This document shows, piece by piece, positions 16,420 to 25,237 of a stretch of DNA of 61,919 bases; position 1 is the first letter of the stretch, and the number at the start of each line of letters is the position of its first letter. A program made the position numbers and the translations under genes. The stretch is from CAJJBL01 sp964519035. Lineage in GTDB: Bacteria; Pseudomonadota; Alphaproteobacteria; Puniceispirillales; Marisalimonadaceae. The notes under the pieces were generated by a model, which was not told the origin of the DNA, made no database searches, and saw nothing but the letters and a program-made list of their open reading frames with translations. The DNA lies in assembly GCA_964519035.1 (NCBI GenBank), contig CAZFKZ010000005.1, forward strand, positions 1 to 61,919, read 5' to 3'.

Positions 16420-17409
16420 ATGGCATTATCATTAAAAAATAAATACACTTTCCCCAGGTTATCTCCTGTCAATTTATCGTCTTCTAATCTGCTAGCTATT
16501 GAAGATATGACTAAATCAGAAATTTCAAGTTTACTTGATAGAGCAGATTATTTTGCAAATTTGGATAGACATAGCGATGTAAAGAATCTTTCAGGTTACG
16601 TTATGTTAAACGTTTTTTTTGAAAACTCTACAAGAACTAGAGTTTCGTTTGAATTGGCAGCAAGAAGACTTGGAGCCGAAGTAATAAACATATCACTTAC
16701 AAACTCATCTATTAAAAAAGGTGAAAGTTTACTTGACACTGCCAGCACTTTAAATGCTATGAAACCAGATTTTCTAATAGTAAGACACCCCCATAGTGGG
16801 GCACCTAGATTATTTGCGGATTATTTAGATTGTAGTATTATTAATGCAGGTGATGGAAGGCATGAGCATCCAACACAAGCATTATTAGATGCATTAACGA
16901 TAAGAAGAAGATTAGGATATTTAAAAGGTTTAAAAATAAGTATATGTGGTGATATTGCTAATAGTAGGGTAGCAAGATCAAATATACATTTATTAACTAT
17001 TATGGGAGCAGAGGTAAGATGTATAGCTCCACCTACTTTAATGCCCTCAAATTTAGAAAAGCTTGGCGTTAAGTGTTACTATGACATGAAGATCGGCATT
17101 AAAGATGCAGACGTAATTATGCTTTTACGTTTGCAAAATGAAAGAATGTCAGGAACTGAGACACCTTCGCAAAGAGAATATTTTAAATTTTTTGGATTGG
17201 ATGAAAATAAATTATTATTAGCCAATCAAGATGCTGTGATAATGCACCCTGGCCCTATGAATAGAGGAGTAGAAATTGCATCAGCTTTAGCAGATGACGC
17301 AGATAGAAGTTTAATAAAAACACAGGTTGAAATGGGCGTTGCAATAAGAATGGCTACAATTGAATCTTTAAATTATACAAAGAATTTTAATTTAGAAAAA
17401 GAATTATGA
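16420..17409 (+). CDS. pyrB: Aspartate carbamoyltransferase catalytic subunit
   Basis: 329-residue catalytic chain of ATCase, the committed step of pyrimidine synthesis (carbamoyl phosphate + aspartate to carbamoyl aspartate). All key motifs are intact: FFENSTRTRVSFE for carbamoyl phosphate (about residues 67-79), the mobile-loop Lys in IKKGESLLDT, HEHPTQALLD, and MHPGPMNRGVEI. No pyrI regulatory chain is near. The adjacent pyrC-like protein probably forms the non-catalytic part of a PyrB-PyrC' dodecamer, as in Pseudomonas. It overlaps pyrC by 4 nt (ATGA). Confidence 0.96.
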   Translation: MALSLKNKYTFPRLSPVNLSSSNLLAIEDMTKSEISSLLDRADYFANLDRHSDVKNLSGYVMLNVFFENSTRTRVSFELAARRLGAEVINISLTNSSIKKGESLLDTASTLNAMKPDFLIVRHPHSGAPRLFADYLDCSIINAGDGRHEHPTQALLDALTIRRRLGYLKGLKISICGDIANSRVARSNIHLLTIMGAEVRCIAPPTLMPSNLEKLGVKCYYDMKIGIKDADVIMLLRLQNERMSGTETPSQREYFKFFGLDENKLLLANQDAVIMHPGPMNRGVEIASALADDADRSLIKTQVEMGVAIRMATIESLNYTKNFNLEKEL

Positions 17410-18731
17410 AACAAACAATTTTTAAATCAATAAGAGTTATAAATCCTGCAAATAATTATGATCAAATATCTGATGTATTTATAAAAAACTCTAAAATCAT
17501 TTCAATTAAAAAAAATATTGATGTGAATGTTGTAAATAAAGATAATGATTTTGTAGTATACGACTGCACAGGATTAATTATGGCTCCTGGGATAGTCGAC
17601 ATGAGAGTTAATTTAGGTAAAAGTGAAAATATTAGATTAGTACAAGAAATTGCAGTACAACACGGTATTACATCAATGGTTGTTCTACCAAACCAAACTC
17701 CTAGGCTTGATAACCCTTCTATTATAGATCACCTATACAGACAGTCACAAAATGATTTGCTTCCTGAAATAAGAGCTTATGGCGCAGCAACAAAAGGGGT
17801 TAATGGTCTAGAAATGACTGAAATGGGTTTAATGTCTGAAATAGGCGCTATTGGATTTACCAATGGTAATATCAGCATTAAAAATAGTTTAGTTATGAGG
17901 CGAGTAATGAGTTACGCTGCAATGATTAATCAACCTGTAATACAACATGCAGAGGATGAAGATCTATCTGGATTAAATGAAGCATCAACCACTTCTATCA
18001 GAGGTGAGATGAATGAAGGTGAAATATCTACACGTCTCGGTCTAATTGGAATACCATCTTGTGCTGAGGTAATAATTGTTGAACGTGATATTCGGTTGGC
18101 AGAACTTACAGGAGTTCATTACCATGTTGCACATGTGTCAACTAAAGAAGCTGTAGATGTTATAAGGCATGCTAAGAAGAGAGGTTTAAAAATTACTTGT
18201 GATACTGCACCTCCTTATTTTTGTCTAAATGAAACTGTTTTATCAAGTTATAATACTGCATTTAAACTTTCTCCTCCTTTGAGAACGGAAGATGATAGAT
18301 TAGCTATTATTGAAGCTATTAAAGATGGAACTATTGATGCTATAGCGTCTGATCATAGATCAAGATCTAAGGATACAAAAATTCAACCATTTTCTGCAGC
18401 ATCTGTTGGTGCAACTGGAATAGAAACATTGTTTTTACTCACTTTAGAATTGGTTCAAAAAAATATAATAAGTCTAAATAAAGCAATTTCTATGATTACT
18501 ATAAATCCTGCAAAATTATTAAAATTAAAGAAACCTGAATTACAAGAAGATAAAGATGCAACTTTTTTTATTTTTAAGGACAAAATAATAGACAAAATAA
18601 AGCAAAAAGAATTTAAAAATAGCCCTACGCCATTTGATGGTAGAGAAGTAACATTTAAGGTATTAGGTACATTTATAAAAGGTAATTGTTCATATATCCA
18701 TGAGTTACTTCATGAAAAACTAATTAAATGA
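17406..18731 (+). CDS. pyrC: Dihydroorotase-like protein lacking the HxH metal site (PyrC'/PyrX type)
   Basis: 441-residue amidohydrolase-fold protein of the dihydroorotase family. The strand-1 metal motif DxHxH is replaced by D65-M-R67-V-N69 in PGIVDMRVNL, so both zinc-binding histidines are lost. Later histidines survive (VIQHAED, VAHVST), and the strand-8 Asp is present in IASDHRS. In Pseudomonas a similarly degenerate PyrC' is needed to assemble active ATCase but is not itself a dihydroorotase. The 4-nt overlap with pyrB supports such a structural partnership. A catalytic dihydroorotase should then exist elsewhere in the genome. Family placement is firm; inactivity is inferred. Confidence 0.88.
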   Translation: MKQTIFKSIRVINPANNYDQISDVFIKNSKIISIKKNIDVNVVNKDNDFVVYDCTGLIMAPGIVDMRVNLGKSENIRLVQEIAVQHGITSMVVLPNQTPRLDNPSIIDHLYRQSQNDLLPEIRAYGAATKGVNGLEMTEMGLMSEIGAIGFTNGNISIKNSLVMRRVMSYAAMINQPVIQHAEDEDLSGLNEASTTSIRGEMNEGEISTRLGLIGIPSCAEVIIVERDIRLAELTGVHYHVAHVSTKEAVDVIRHAKKRGLKITCDTAPPYFCLNETVLSSYNTAFKLSPPLRTEDDRLAIIEAIKDGTIDAIASDHRSRSKDTKIQPFSAASVGATGIETLFLLTLELVQKNIISLNKAISMITINPAKLLKLKKPELQEDKDATFFIFKDKIIDKIKQKEFKNSPTPFDGREVTFKVLGTFIKGNCSYIHELLHEKLIK

Positions 18732-19357
18732 TTTTTGATTTTGATTATTTTTTAGCTTTAGTATCATTTTGTATTTCTGGATATTTATTTGGATCAATTC
18801 CTTTTGGCTTGATTTTGACTAAATTGTCAGGGTTAGGTGATATTAGAAATGTTGGCAGTGGTAATATTGGAGCAACTAATGTTCTAAGAACTGGCAATAA
18901 AAAAATTGCCTTGCTAACATTGATTCTTGACGGAGGCAAAGGAGCTTTAGCTATCGCTATCGGAGCTTTTGTTTTCAAACATCTTTCCATTTCTAATCTA
19001 GAAGGGTTAGAAATAGTTCAATCTTTGATTGCTGTATCTTCCGTAATTGGTCATTGCTTCCCTATTTGGCTTAAGTTTAAAGGTGGAAAAGGAGTAGCTA
19101 CTGGCTTAGGTATAATAATCTTTTTAAATTTTACTGTAGGACTAATAGCTTTATTAACATGGATTGTAATTGCAAAAATTTTCAAAATTAGTTCTGTCTC
19201 AGCTTTAATTACTTATCTTTTAATACCTATCTTAATGTTTTTGAGTTCATCAGAAGTTTACTTTTTTATTGCCTCTGTATTAATTTCCGTTGTCTGTTGG
19301 TATCAACATAGAGAAAATATTAAGAGATTATTAAATAGATCAGAACCCAGAATATAA
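18728..19357 (+). CDS. plsY: Acyl-phosphate:glycerol-3-phosphate acyltransferase
   Basis: 209-residue integral membrane enzyme that acylates glycerol-3-phosphate from acyl-phosphate, the first step of phospholipid synthesis. The three conserved cytoplasmic motifs are present: GSIPFGLIL...GDIRNVGSGNIGATNVLR (about residues 23-58), FKGGKGVATG (about 117-126) and the C-terminal QHRENIKRL. About five helices. It overlaps pyrC by 4 nt. In many Alphaproteobacteria dprA lies between plsY and topA; here only about 105 bp separate them. Confidence 0.95.
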   Translation: MIFDFDYFLALVSFCISGYLFGSIPFGLILTKLSGLGDIRNVGSGNIGATNVLRTGNKKIALLTLILDGGKGALAIAIGAFVFKHLSISNLEGLEIVQSLIAVSSVIGHCFPIWLKFKGGKGVATGLGIIIFLNFTVGLIALLTWIVIAKIFKISSVSALITYLLIPILMFLSSSEVYFFIASVLISVVCWYQHRENIKRLLNRSEPRI

Positions 19358-19462
19358 AAATATTATTATTGTTATTTAAATAAAGTAATGTTATCTGCAA
19401 GAAAATAATATAATTAAATTTTTATTTAATTTTCTTTTATAATAATTTTAGGGTGCACATAA

Positions 19463-21976
19463 ATGAAATTAGTAATAGTTGAATCTCCAGCCAAAGCCCT
19501 AACTATTAACAAATATCTTGGAAATGACTATAAAGTTATAGCTTCAGTGGGTCATATCAGAGACTTACCGTCAAAAGATGGTGCAGTTTTACCTCAAGAA
19601 GATTTTAAAATGTCTTGGGAAATGCATAAAGATAAGGAAAAAGTTCTTAAAGAAATTATAAGTGAATTAAAATTAGCTGACACACTAATCCTTGCGACTG
19701 ACCCTGACAGAGAAGGAGAAGCTATTAGTTGGCATCTAAAAGAAATATTAAATAATAAAAAGAAAATCTTAGATAAACCTGTGCAAAGAGTTGTTTTTAA
19801 TGAAATAACTAAAACTGCCGTTTTAAATGCTATGGAAAATCCAAGAGAAATAAATGCAGAACTTGTTGATGCTTATTTGGCAAGACGCGCATTAGATCAT
19901 CTCATTGGGTTTTCAATTTCTCCAATTTTATGGAGAAAACTTCCTGGTTCTAAATCTGCAGGAAGAGTTCAATCAGTTGCACTTAAATTAATTTGTGAAA
20001 GAGAGTTAGAAATTGAAAAATTTGATATTGAGGAATATTGGTCAATATCTTCTATATTTTTAAAATCCAATAATGAAACGTTTCCTGCAAGGTTGAATGT
20101 ATTAAATAGCAAAAAACTTGCTAAAATGGATATCAAAAATAAAGAAAGTGCCGATCTAGCTCTTGATCAAATCAAGAAATCTAATTTTACTATAACAAAA
20201 ATTGAAACAAAACGTGTAAAAAGAAATCCTTTAGCTCCTTTTACAACTTCGACATTGCAACAAGAGGCATCTAACAAATTAGGCTTTGGCGCTTCTAGAA
20301 CTATGAGAATAGCTCAAAAACTTTATGAAGGAATTAATATAGGAACTGAGACAACAGGTTTAATTACATATATGAGAACTGATGGTGTCCAGTTAAGCTC
20401 TCAAGCTATAGAAGAAGTTAGAAGTGAAATAATTAATCGCCATGATAAATCATATGTGCCTGAAATACCAAGAGTATATAAATCTAAAGCCGCAAATGCT
20501 CAAGAAGCTCACGAAGCAATCAGGCCTACAGACATACAAAGAGACCCAGAAAGTATATCCAACTATCTAGATAGTGAGCAGCTGAAACTTTATGATTTAA
20601 TATGGAAAAGAACTATTTCAAGCCAAATGCAATCTGCAGAGTTAGATGAAACATCAGCAGATATATCAACAAATGATGGATCTATAAAATTTAGAGCTAA
20701 TGGTTCTCAAGTTCATTTTCCTGGCTTTTTTGTATATAAAGATAAAGAAGATGATAAAATATTACCTAATTTAATTGATGGTGAAGCGCTTGAATTAAAT
20801 AAGGTTGATAGTGATCAACATTTTACTCAACCTCCACCTAGATATACTGATGCAAGCTTAATTAAAAAAATGGAAGAATTAGGTATTGGTAGACCATCTA
20901 CTTATGCTTCAATTTTACAAGTTTTAATTAATAGAAATTATGTTGAAAAGGAAAAAGGCAAACATATTCCTCAGGAAAGAGGAAGAATACTTACTGCTTT
21001 CTTAAATAATTTTTTTGGACAATACATTCAATATGATTTTACAGCTGAATTAGAAAAAAAATTAGATAGTGTTTCTGATGGTAAACTAAATTACAAAAAG
21101 TTATTAAAAGAATTTTGGGATGGTTTTAAAATACATTTAGATAAAATGTCAGAACTAGAAAGAGTTAAAATTCTAGAAGCTTTAGAAAATGAACTTAGTG
21201 AACTATTTTTTCCAAAAGAGACAGATAATGAAACAGGAAAACCAAACAAGAAATGTCCTACATGTTCAGATGGTAAATTAGGACTAGAGTTAGGAAAATA
21301 TGGAGCTTTCTTAGGATGCTCAAATTACCCCGAATGTAAGTTTACTAGACAAATCGCTAGCAAAAACAATGGGGAAGAAGATAATCCTAATAATGAATTT
21401 TTACCAGAAAACGATGGTATCCTTGGTATTGATCCAGAAACAGGCTTAAAGGTATTAATTAAAAAGGGTCCGTATGGTATATATTTGCAACTTGGTGAAG
21501 AAAAAAAACCTAAAAGGACAAGTGTGCCCAAACTTATAGAAGCCAATACTATAGATCTAGAAAAAGCTTTATCTCTCCTTTCATTACCACGTGTAATTGG
21601 GAGTCATCCAGAAACTGGACAAGACATTGCAGCTGGGATAGGTAGATATGGCCCTTATTTAAAATATGCAATAAACTTTATAAGTATTCCAGCGGATGAG
21701 ACTGTGATAAATATTGGCTTAAATCATGCTGTAGTTTTAATTGGTGAAAACAGTCAAAATCTTGGACGAGTTTTAGGAGATCACCCAGACGGTAACGGAC
21801 AAGTATTAGCAAAATCAGGGAGATTTGGGCCTTATGTTGAATATAACAAAATTAGAGCTACTCTTCCTAAAACTACATCTCTCGAAGAAATTAATTTAGC
21901 ACAAGCTATAGAACTAATAATTGCCAAAGCTGCTAAACCACCAAGAATTAAAAAGAAACCTTCTAAAAAAAAATAA
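19463..21976 (+). CDS. topA: DNA topoisomerase I
   Basis: 837-residue type IA topoisomerase that relaxes negative supercoils. TOPRIM domain: VESPAKALTINKYLG at the N terminus and acidic DPDREGEAISWHL near residue 90. The catalytic Tyr lies in LITYMRTDG (about residue 303). A C-terminal four-Cys zinc ribbon (CPTC...GCSNYPEC, about residues 595-625) is followed by repeated glycine-rich modules (KKGPYGIYLQLG, GIGRYGPYLKY, KSGRFGPYVEY) and a very basic Lys-rich tail. Its own promoter probably lies in the AT-rich 105-bp spacer, which also carries an A/T-only dyad (AATTAAA...TTTAATT). Confidence 0.97.
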   Translation: MKLVIVESPAKALTINKYLGNDYKVIASVGHIRDLPSKDGAVLPQEDFKMSWEMHKDKEKVLKEIISELKLADTLILATDPDREGEAISWHLKEILNNKKKILDKPVQRVVFNEITKTAVLNAMENPREINAELVDAYLARRALDHLIGFSISPILWRKLPGSKSAGRVQSVALKLICERELEIEKFDIEEYWSISSIFLKSNNETFPARLNVLNSKKLAKMDIKNKESADLALDQIKKSNFTITKIETKRVKRNPLAPFTTSTLQQEASNKLGFGASRTMRIAQKLYEGINIGTETTGLITYMRTDGVQLSSQAIEEVRSEIINRHDKSYVPEIPRVYKSKAANAQEAHEAIRPTDIQRDPESISNYLDSEQLKLYDLIWKRTISSQMQSAELDETSADISTNDGSIKFRANGSQVHFPGFFVYKDKEDDKILPNLIDGEALELNKVDSDQHFTQPPPRYTDASLIKKMEELGIGRPSTYASILQVLINRNYVEKEKGKHIPQERGRILTAFLNNFFGQYIQYDFTAELEKKLDSVSDGKLNYKKLLKEFWDGFKIHLDKMSELERVKILEALENELSELFFPKETDNETGKPNKKCPTCSDGKLGLELGKYGAFLGCSNYPECKFTRQIASKNNGEEDNPNNEFLPENDGILGIDPETGLKVLIKKGPYGIYLQLGEEKKPKRTSVPKLIEANTIDLEKALSLLSLPRVIGSHPETGQDIAAGIGRYGPYLKYAINFISIPADETVINIGLNHAVVLIGENSQNLGRVLGDHPDGNGQVLAKSGRFGPYVEYNKIRATLPKTTSLEEINLAQAIELIIAKAAKPPRIKKKPSKKK

Positions 21977-22006
21977 ACCTTTCTTTCAAACGTTAGCTAA
22001 ATTTTA

Positions 22007-24091
22007 ATGAAAAAAAAATATGATAAAAGAACTGATGAAATCATTGAATCATCAATCTTGTCATTGGAAGTTCTTTCAATAGATGATGACGGTTTTTCTA
22101 AAGCAATTATTATAGATGAAAAATATTTGAAACAAATAGTTAATATTCCATTTAATAATAAGAATATAAAATTTAGTCAAAAGGATCACTTATTAGCTCA
22201 GTTAAATTTTGTTAACGAGAAATTTAAAGTGGTAAAAATAATTAAAAAAATAGAAATTGAAAAATCATTCTTCTATGCACAGGTTAATTTAAATTCTAAA
22301 AATGAACTTATACTACAAGAATTAGTAAGAGGCCGTAAAAGTAGAGAAATTATAATTCCAATTATTCCTCAGGGATTATCTATCAAGCAAGGTGACGTTG
22401 TAAAAGCTCAGTCTGCATCTAATCAACTTTTAAAGAAAATAAAAATTAATAAAATAAAAATTAATAAAAAATCAAGAATAAATAATGTAAATACATTTAA
22501 TTATGCTGAGATTGTGGAAGTAGTGGGCTCATCTTTTGACCCAATAACTTACTCATTACTTGCAATTAAAGAACATGATCTTAATTATGAATTTAATGAT
22601 AATACAATTGAGGAGACAAAAAAATTAAACCCTATAAATTCTAAAAAAAGAATTGATCTAAGAACCACAAATTTAGTTACTATTGACGGCAAGAATGCTA
22701 AAGATTTTGACGATGCTGTTTATGCTGAAAAATTAGAAGATACAAAAGGTTGGCGAGTAATAGTTGCCATAGCGGATGTATCACATTATGTGCAAGAGGG
22801 ATCTTCTTTAGATAAAGAGGCAAAAGAAAGAGGCAATTCAGTATATTTCCCTAACCTGGTAATACCAATGCTTCCAGAAAAATTATCAAATAATTTATGC
22901 TCTTTAAGACCAGATTTAGATCGGGCATGTTTATCGGTAGAGATTATTCTAGATAAAAATGGAATTAAAAAATCTCATGTTTTTTTTCAATCTATAATAA
23001 AGTCAGCTAAACGCCTTACATATGAAGAAGTTGAAGAAGTTATAACAAAAAAAAATGAAATCTCTAGTTTTGACAAAGATATTTCAAAGGTTATTAATAA
23101 TTTATATCAAGTTTATAAACTATTAGAAAAACAAAGAGAAAAAAGAGGCGCTTTAAACTTAAACTTACCTGAAAAAATAATTTCTTTTAATGAAAAAGGT
23201 TGGCCTGTGAATGTCGATACTGTCTATGGAACAACTAGTAATAAAATTATCGAAGAGTTAATGATTTTAGCTAATGTAGCAGCTGCAGAGGAAATAAATA
23301 AAACTACACTTAGTTCAGTTTACCGTGTTCATGAACCACCTAGTCATGAAAAATATAAAATATTGATAGATTTGATAGGAAAACCATTATCTAATATTTT
23401 AATAGGAAAAGTTCCACATCCTTCTTTAATGAATAAAATTCTAGACCAAACTAAAGGCACACCAGAACAAGAAATGATTAATCAATCAATTCTAAGGAGT
23501 CAATCACAAGCTAGATATGATAACAAGAATAGTTCACATTTTGGTTTGTCTCTAAAAAATTATGTTCATTTTACGTCTCCTATTCGTCGATATGCTGATT
23601 TATTAATTCATAGACAAATAATAAAAATTATAAATAATAATAAAAATATGAATTTGAAAGATACTAAAAATGATGCCGATGAGGAATTAAAATTATTATG
23701 CGAACATATATCAAATACCGAAAGAAAAAGCACATCAGCTGAGAGAAAAACAATTGATCGATTAATTGCTCTTTTGTATCAAAATAGAATTGATGAAGTT
23801 CTAGAAGGTACTATTATTTCAATTCATAAATTTGGTATTTTTGTTTCAATGGATAATGGTATGGCAGAAGCTTTACTTCCAATTAGAGGATTACCTCATG
23901 ATTGGTATAATTATGATGAAAAAGAACAAACATTAAATGGTGAAAATAGTGGATATTTTTTTAAATCTGGAATGGAACTTAGTGTAAAGATAACTGAAGT
24001 CACACCTTTAACAGGTAGTATAACTGTCAAATGGTATTCTGGAGGATCTCAGTCTATAATTAAAAATAAAAGAAGGCGAAGAAGACGGTAA
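22007..24091 (+). CDS. rnr: Ribonuclease R
   Basis: 694-residue 3'-5' exoribonuclease for structured RNA. The RNB catalytic centre is DGKNAKDFDDAV (about residues 226-237), followed by VAIADVSHYV, FPNLVIPMLPEKLSNNLCSL and the YRVHEPP region. An S1 domain is at about residues 600-680 (EGTIISIHKFGIFVSM) and a short Arg/Lys-rich tail ends the protein. The N terminus is shorter than in E. coli RNase R and lacks the usual long helix-turn-helix region. A Lys/Ile/Asn tandem pentapeptide (KIKIN twice, near residue 147) lies in a cold-shock-like part. It sits 30 nt after topA. Confidence 0.95.
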   Translation: MKKKYDKRTDEIIESSILSLEVLSIDDDGFSKAIIIDEKYLKQIVNIPFNNKNIKFSQKDHLLAQLNFVNEKFKVVKIIKKIEIEKSFFYAQVNLNSKNELILQELVRGRKSREIIIPIIPQGLSIKQGDVVKAQSASNQLLKKIKINKIKINKKSRINNVNTFNYAEIVEVVGSSFDPITYSLLAIKEHDLNYEFNDNTIEETKKLNPINSKKRIDLRTTNLVTIDGKNAKDFDDAVYAEKLEDTKGWRVIVAIADVSHYVQEGSSLDKEAKERGNSVYFPNLVIPMLPEKLSNNLCSLRPDLDRACLSVEIILDKNGIKKSHVFFQSIIKSAKRLTYEEVEEVITKKNEISSFDKDISKVINNLYQVYKLLEKQREKRGALNLNLPEKIISFNEKGWPVNVDTVYGTTSNKIIEELMILANVAAAEEINKTTLSSVYRVHEPPSHEKYKILIDLIGKPLSNILIGKVPHPSLMNKILDQTKGTPEQEMINQSILRSQSQARYDNKNSSHFGLSLKNYVHFTSPIRRYADLLIHRQIIKIINNNKNMNLKDTKNDADEELKLLCEHISNTERKSTSAERKTIDRLIALLYQNRIDEVLEGTIISIHKFGIFVSMDNGMAEALLPIRGLPHDWYNYDEKEQTLNGENSGYFFKSGMELSVKITEVTPLTGSITVKWYSGGSQSIIKNKRRRRRR
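22439..22468. repeat. 15-bp perfect tandem repeat inside rnr
   Basis: ATAAAAATTAATAAA occurs twice in direct tandem, adding the pentapeptide IKINK twice in frame. It is a small in-frame tandem duplication, probably from slippage. Confidence 0.85.
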
Positions 24092-24127
24092 AAAATTATA
24101 TTACTTTTAATGAATAGTTTTGAAAAC

Positions 24128-24155
24128 TTGACATTACACAATAAATGCATAAATT
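24128..24155 (+). promoter_or_regulatory. Sigma-70-type promoter for rpmG
   Basis: Perfect -35 TTGACA (24128-24133), 16-nt spacer, then TAAATT (24150-24155) as a 4/6 -10. It would start transcription about 20 nt before the rpmG ATG. It is the clearest housekeeping promoter seen in the window, directly after rnr. Confidence 0.6.
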
Positions 24156-24181
24156 ATCAATAAGTTTCCTAGGAGTTAGAA

Positions 24182-24349
24182 ATGGCTAAACCAGCTACAC
24201 TACAAATAAAATTAATAAGTTCTGCAGATACTGGATTTTTTTACGTGACCAAAAAAAATCCTAGGACAAAACCTGAAAAATTAGAGCTAATGAAATACGA
24301 TCCCAAAGTTAGAAAACATGTTCTGTTTAAAGAATCAAAAATTAAATAA
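24182..24349 (+). CDS. rpmG: 50S ribosomal protein L33
   Basis: 55-residue L33, a small basic protein of the large ribosomal subunit near the E site. MAKPATLQIKL...SADTGFFYVTKKNPR...KLELMKYDPKVRKHVLFKE covers the whole family and ends in the standard VLFKE-like tail. This is the Cys-free (C-) form, so it does not bind zinc. The start has a good TAGGAG Shine-Dalgarno 6-8 nt upstream. It follows rnr, the usual alphaproteobacterial order, and ends 4 nt before the convergent EipB gene. Confidence 0.95.
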   Translation: MAKPATLQIKLISSADTGFFYVTKKNPRTKPEKLELMKYDPKVRKHVLFKESKIK

Positions 24350-24353
24350 CATT

Positions 24354-25148
24354 TTATTTACATTTTAAATCGTTTAAATAACTTATTTTTCCTAGATTTG
24401 CTTCTATTATAAAGTCACCGTAATCAGTCTCGTAATAATGTATGATACCATCTTCATCTATTTCAAGTTTGATCTCATAATCAGGTTTTGACTGTTTGGT
24501 ATTTATATTATAAAACGCTAATTTAACAGGCCATATATATTTTTCCGATATAGACTTGTTTTTGTTTAAAACAGATATTCTTTTTTTTCCAATAAATGCT
24601 GAAACAATTTTGGTTAGCTCTTCTTCATTTGAACCAAAAAAAACTTTAGATGTAAAATTTTTTTCTTTATTTTCAGCTGCTTTAATTAGTAATTTTAAAT
24701 GTTCTATAGGAAATAGAACGTCATTTTCGTAAGATAGTTTTTTGGTATTTTTATTAATCAATAAACCAGTTGTCTTATTTTTAAATTTTTGAACATATCC
24801 CTCGAAACTATTTTCTCCATTGAAATCACTTTTTTCATTTACTTGAAAGCTATGTTGCGATCCATCAAAGTTTTCAAAAGTTTTGTAACTAGAAAAGCTT
24901 TTTGCATTTTTTTTATTAGCCAACTCATATATCAAAACATAATCTTCATTAACATCCCAACCATTACAAACCTTTTTCATCTCAAGTATTGACTGTCCTT
25001 TTCCACCCTCAAGAGAACTTTTCATGTCAGTTTTTTTGATATTTAAAAGATAAAATGCCTTGTGAGACAGAAGATCAGCAGCAATAGTAACTTTTATGGA
25101 TACAATGATCCAGAGACAAAATATAATAGTAAATTTTTTAAATAGCAT
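24354..25148 (-). CDS. EipB/DUF1849 periplasmic cell-envelope protein
   Basis: 264-residue secreted protein with an N-terminal signal segment (about residues 5-23, cleavage near TIAA). EipB of Brucella is a periplasmic spiral beta-barrel needed for envelope integrity, with a conserved disulfide. Here the two matching cysteines are Cys61 (KKVCNGW) and Cys263 at the extreme C terminus (DLKCK). Family landmarks include SHKAFYLLNI near the N terminus, VLIYELAN, a SFSSYKTFENFDG segment, and FPIEHLKLLIKAAENKEKNF. The DUF1849 family is practically restricted to Alphaproteobacteria, which supports the taxonomic call. Confidence 0.82.
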   Translation of the reverse strand: MLFKKFTIIFCLWIIVSIKVTIAADLLSHKAFYLLNIKKTDMKSSLEGGKGQSILEMKKVCNGWDVNEDYVLIYELANKKNAKSFSSYKTFENFDGSQHSFQVNEKSDFNGENSFEGYVQKFKNKTTGLLINKNTKKLSYENDVLFPIEHLKLLIKAAENKEKNFTSKVFFGSNEEELTKIVSAFIGKKRISVLNKNKSISEKYIWPVKLAFYNINTKQSKPDYEIKLEIDEDGIIHYYETDYGDFIIEANLGKISYLNDLKCK

Positions 25149-25237
25149 AATTTAAGCCTTAAGATTTAAATATGGATTTTAGTTAACATTAACTTTTTTA
25201 ATTGTCTTATTAAAAATATCACTTAAGTTACTTTCTT

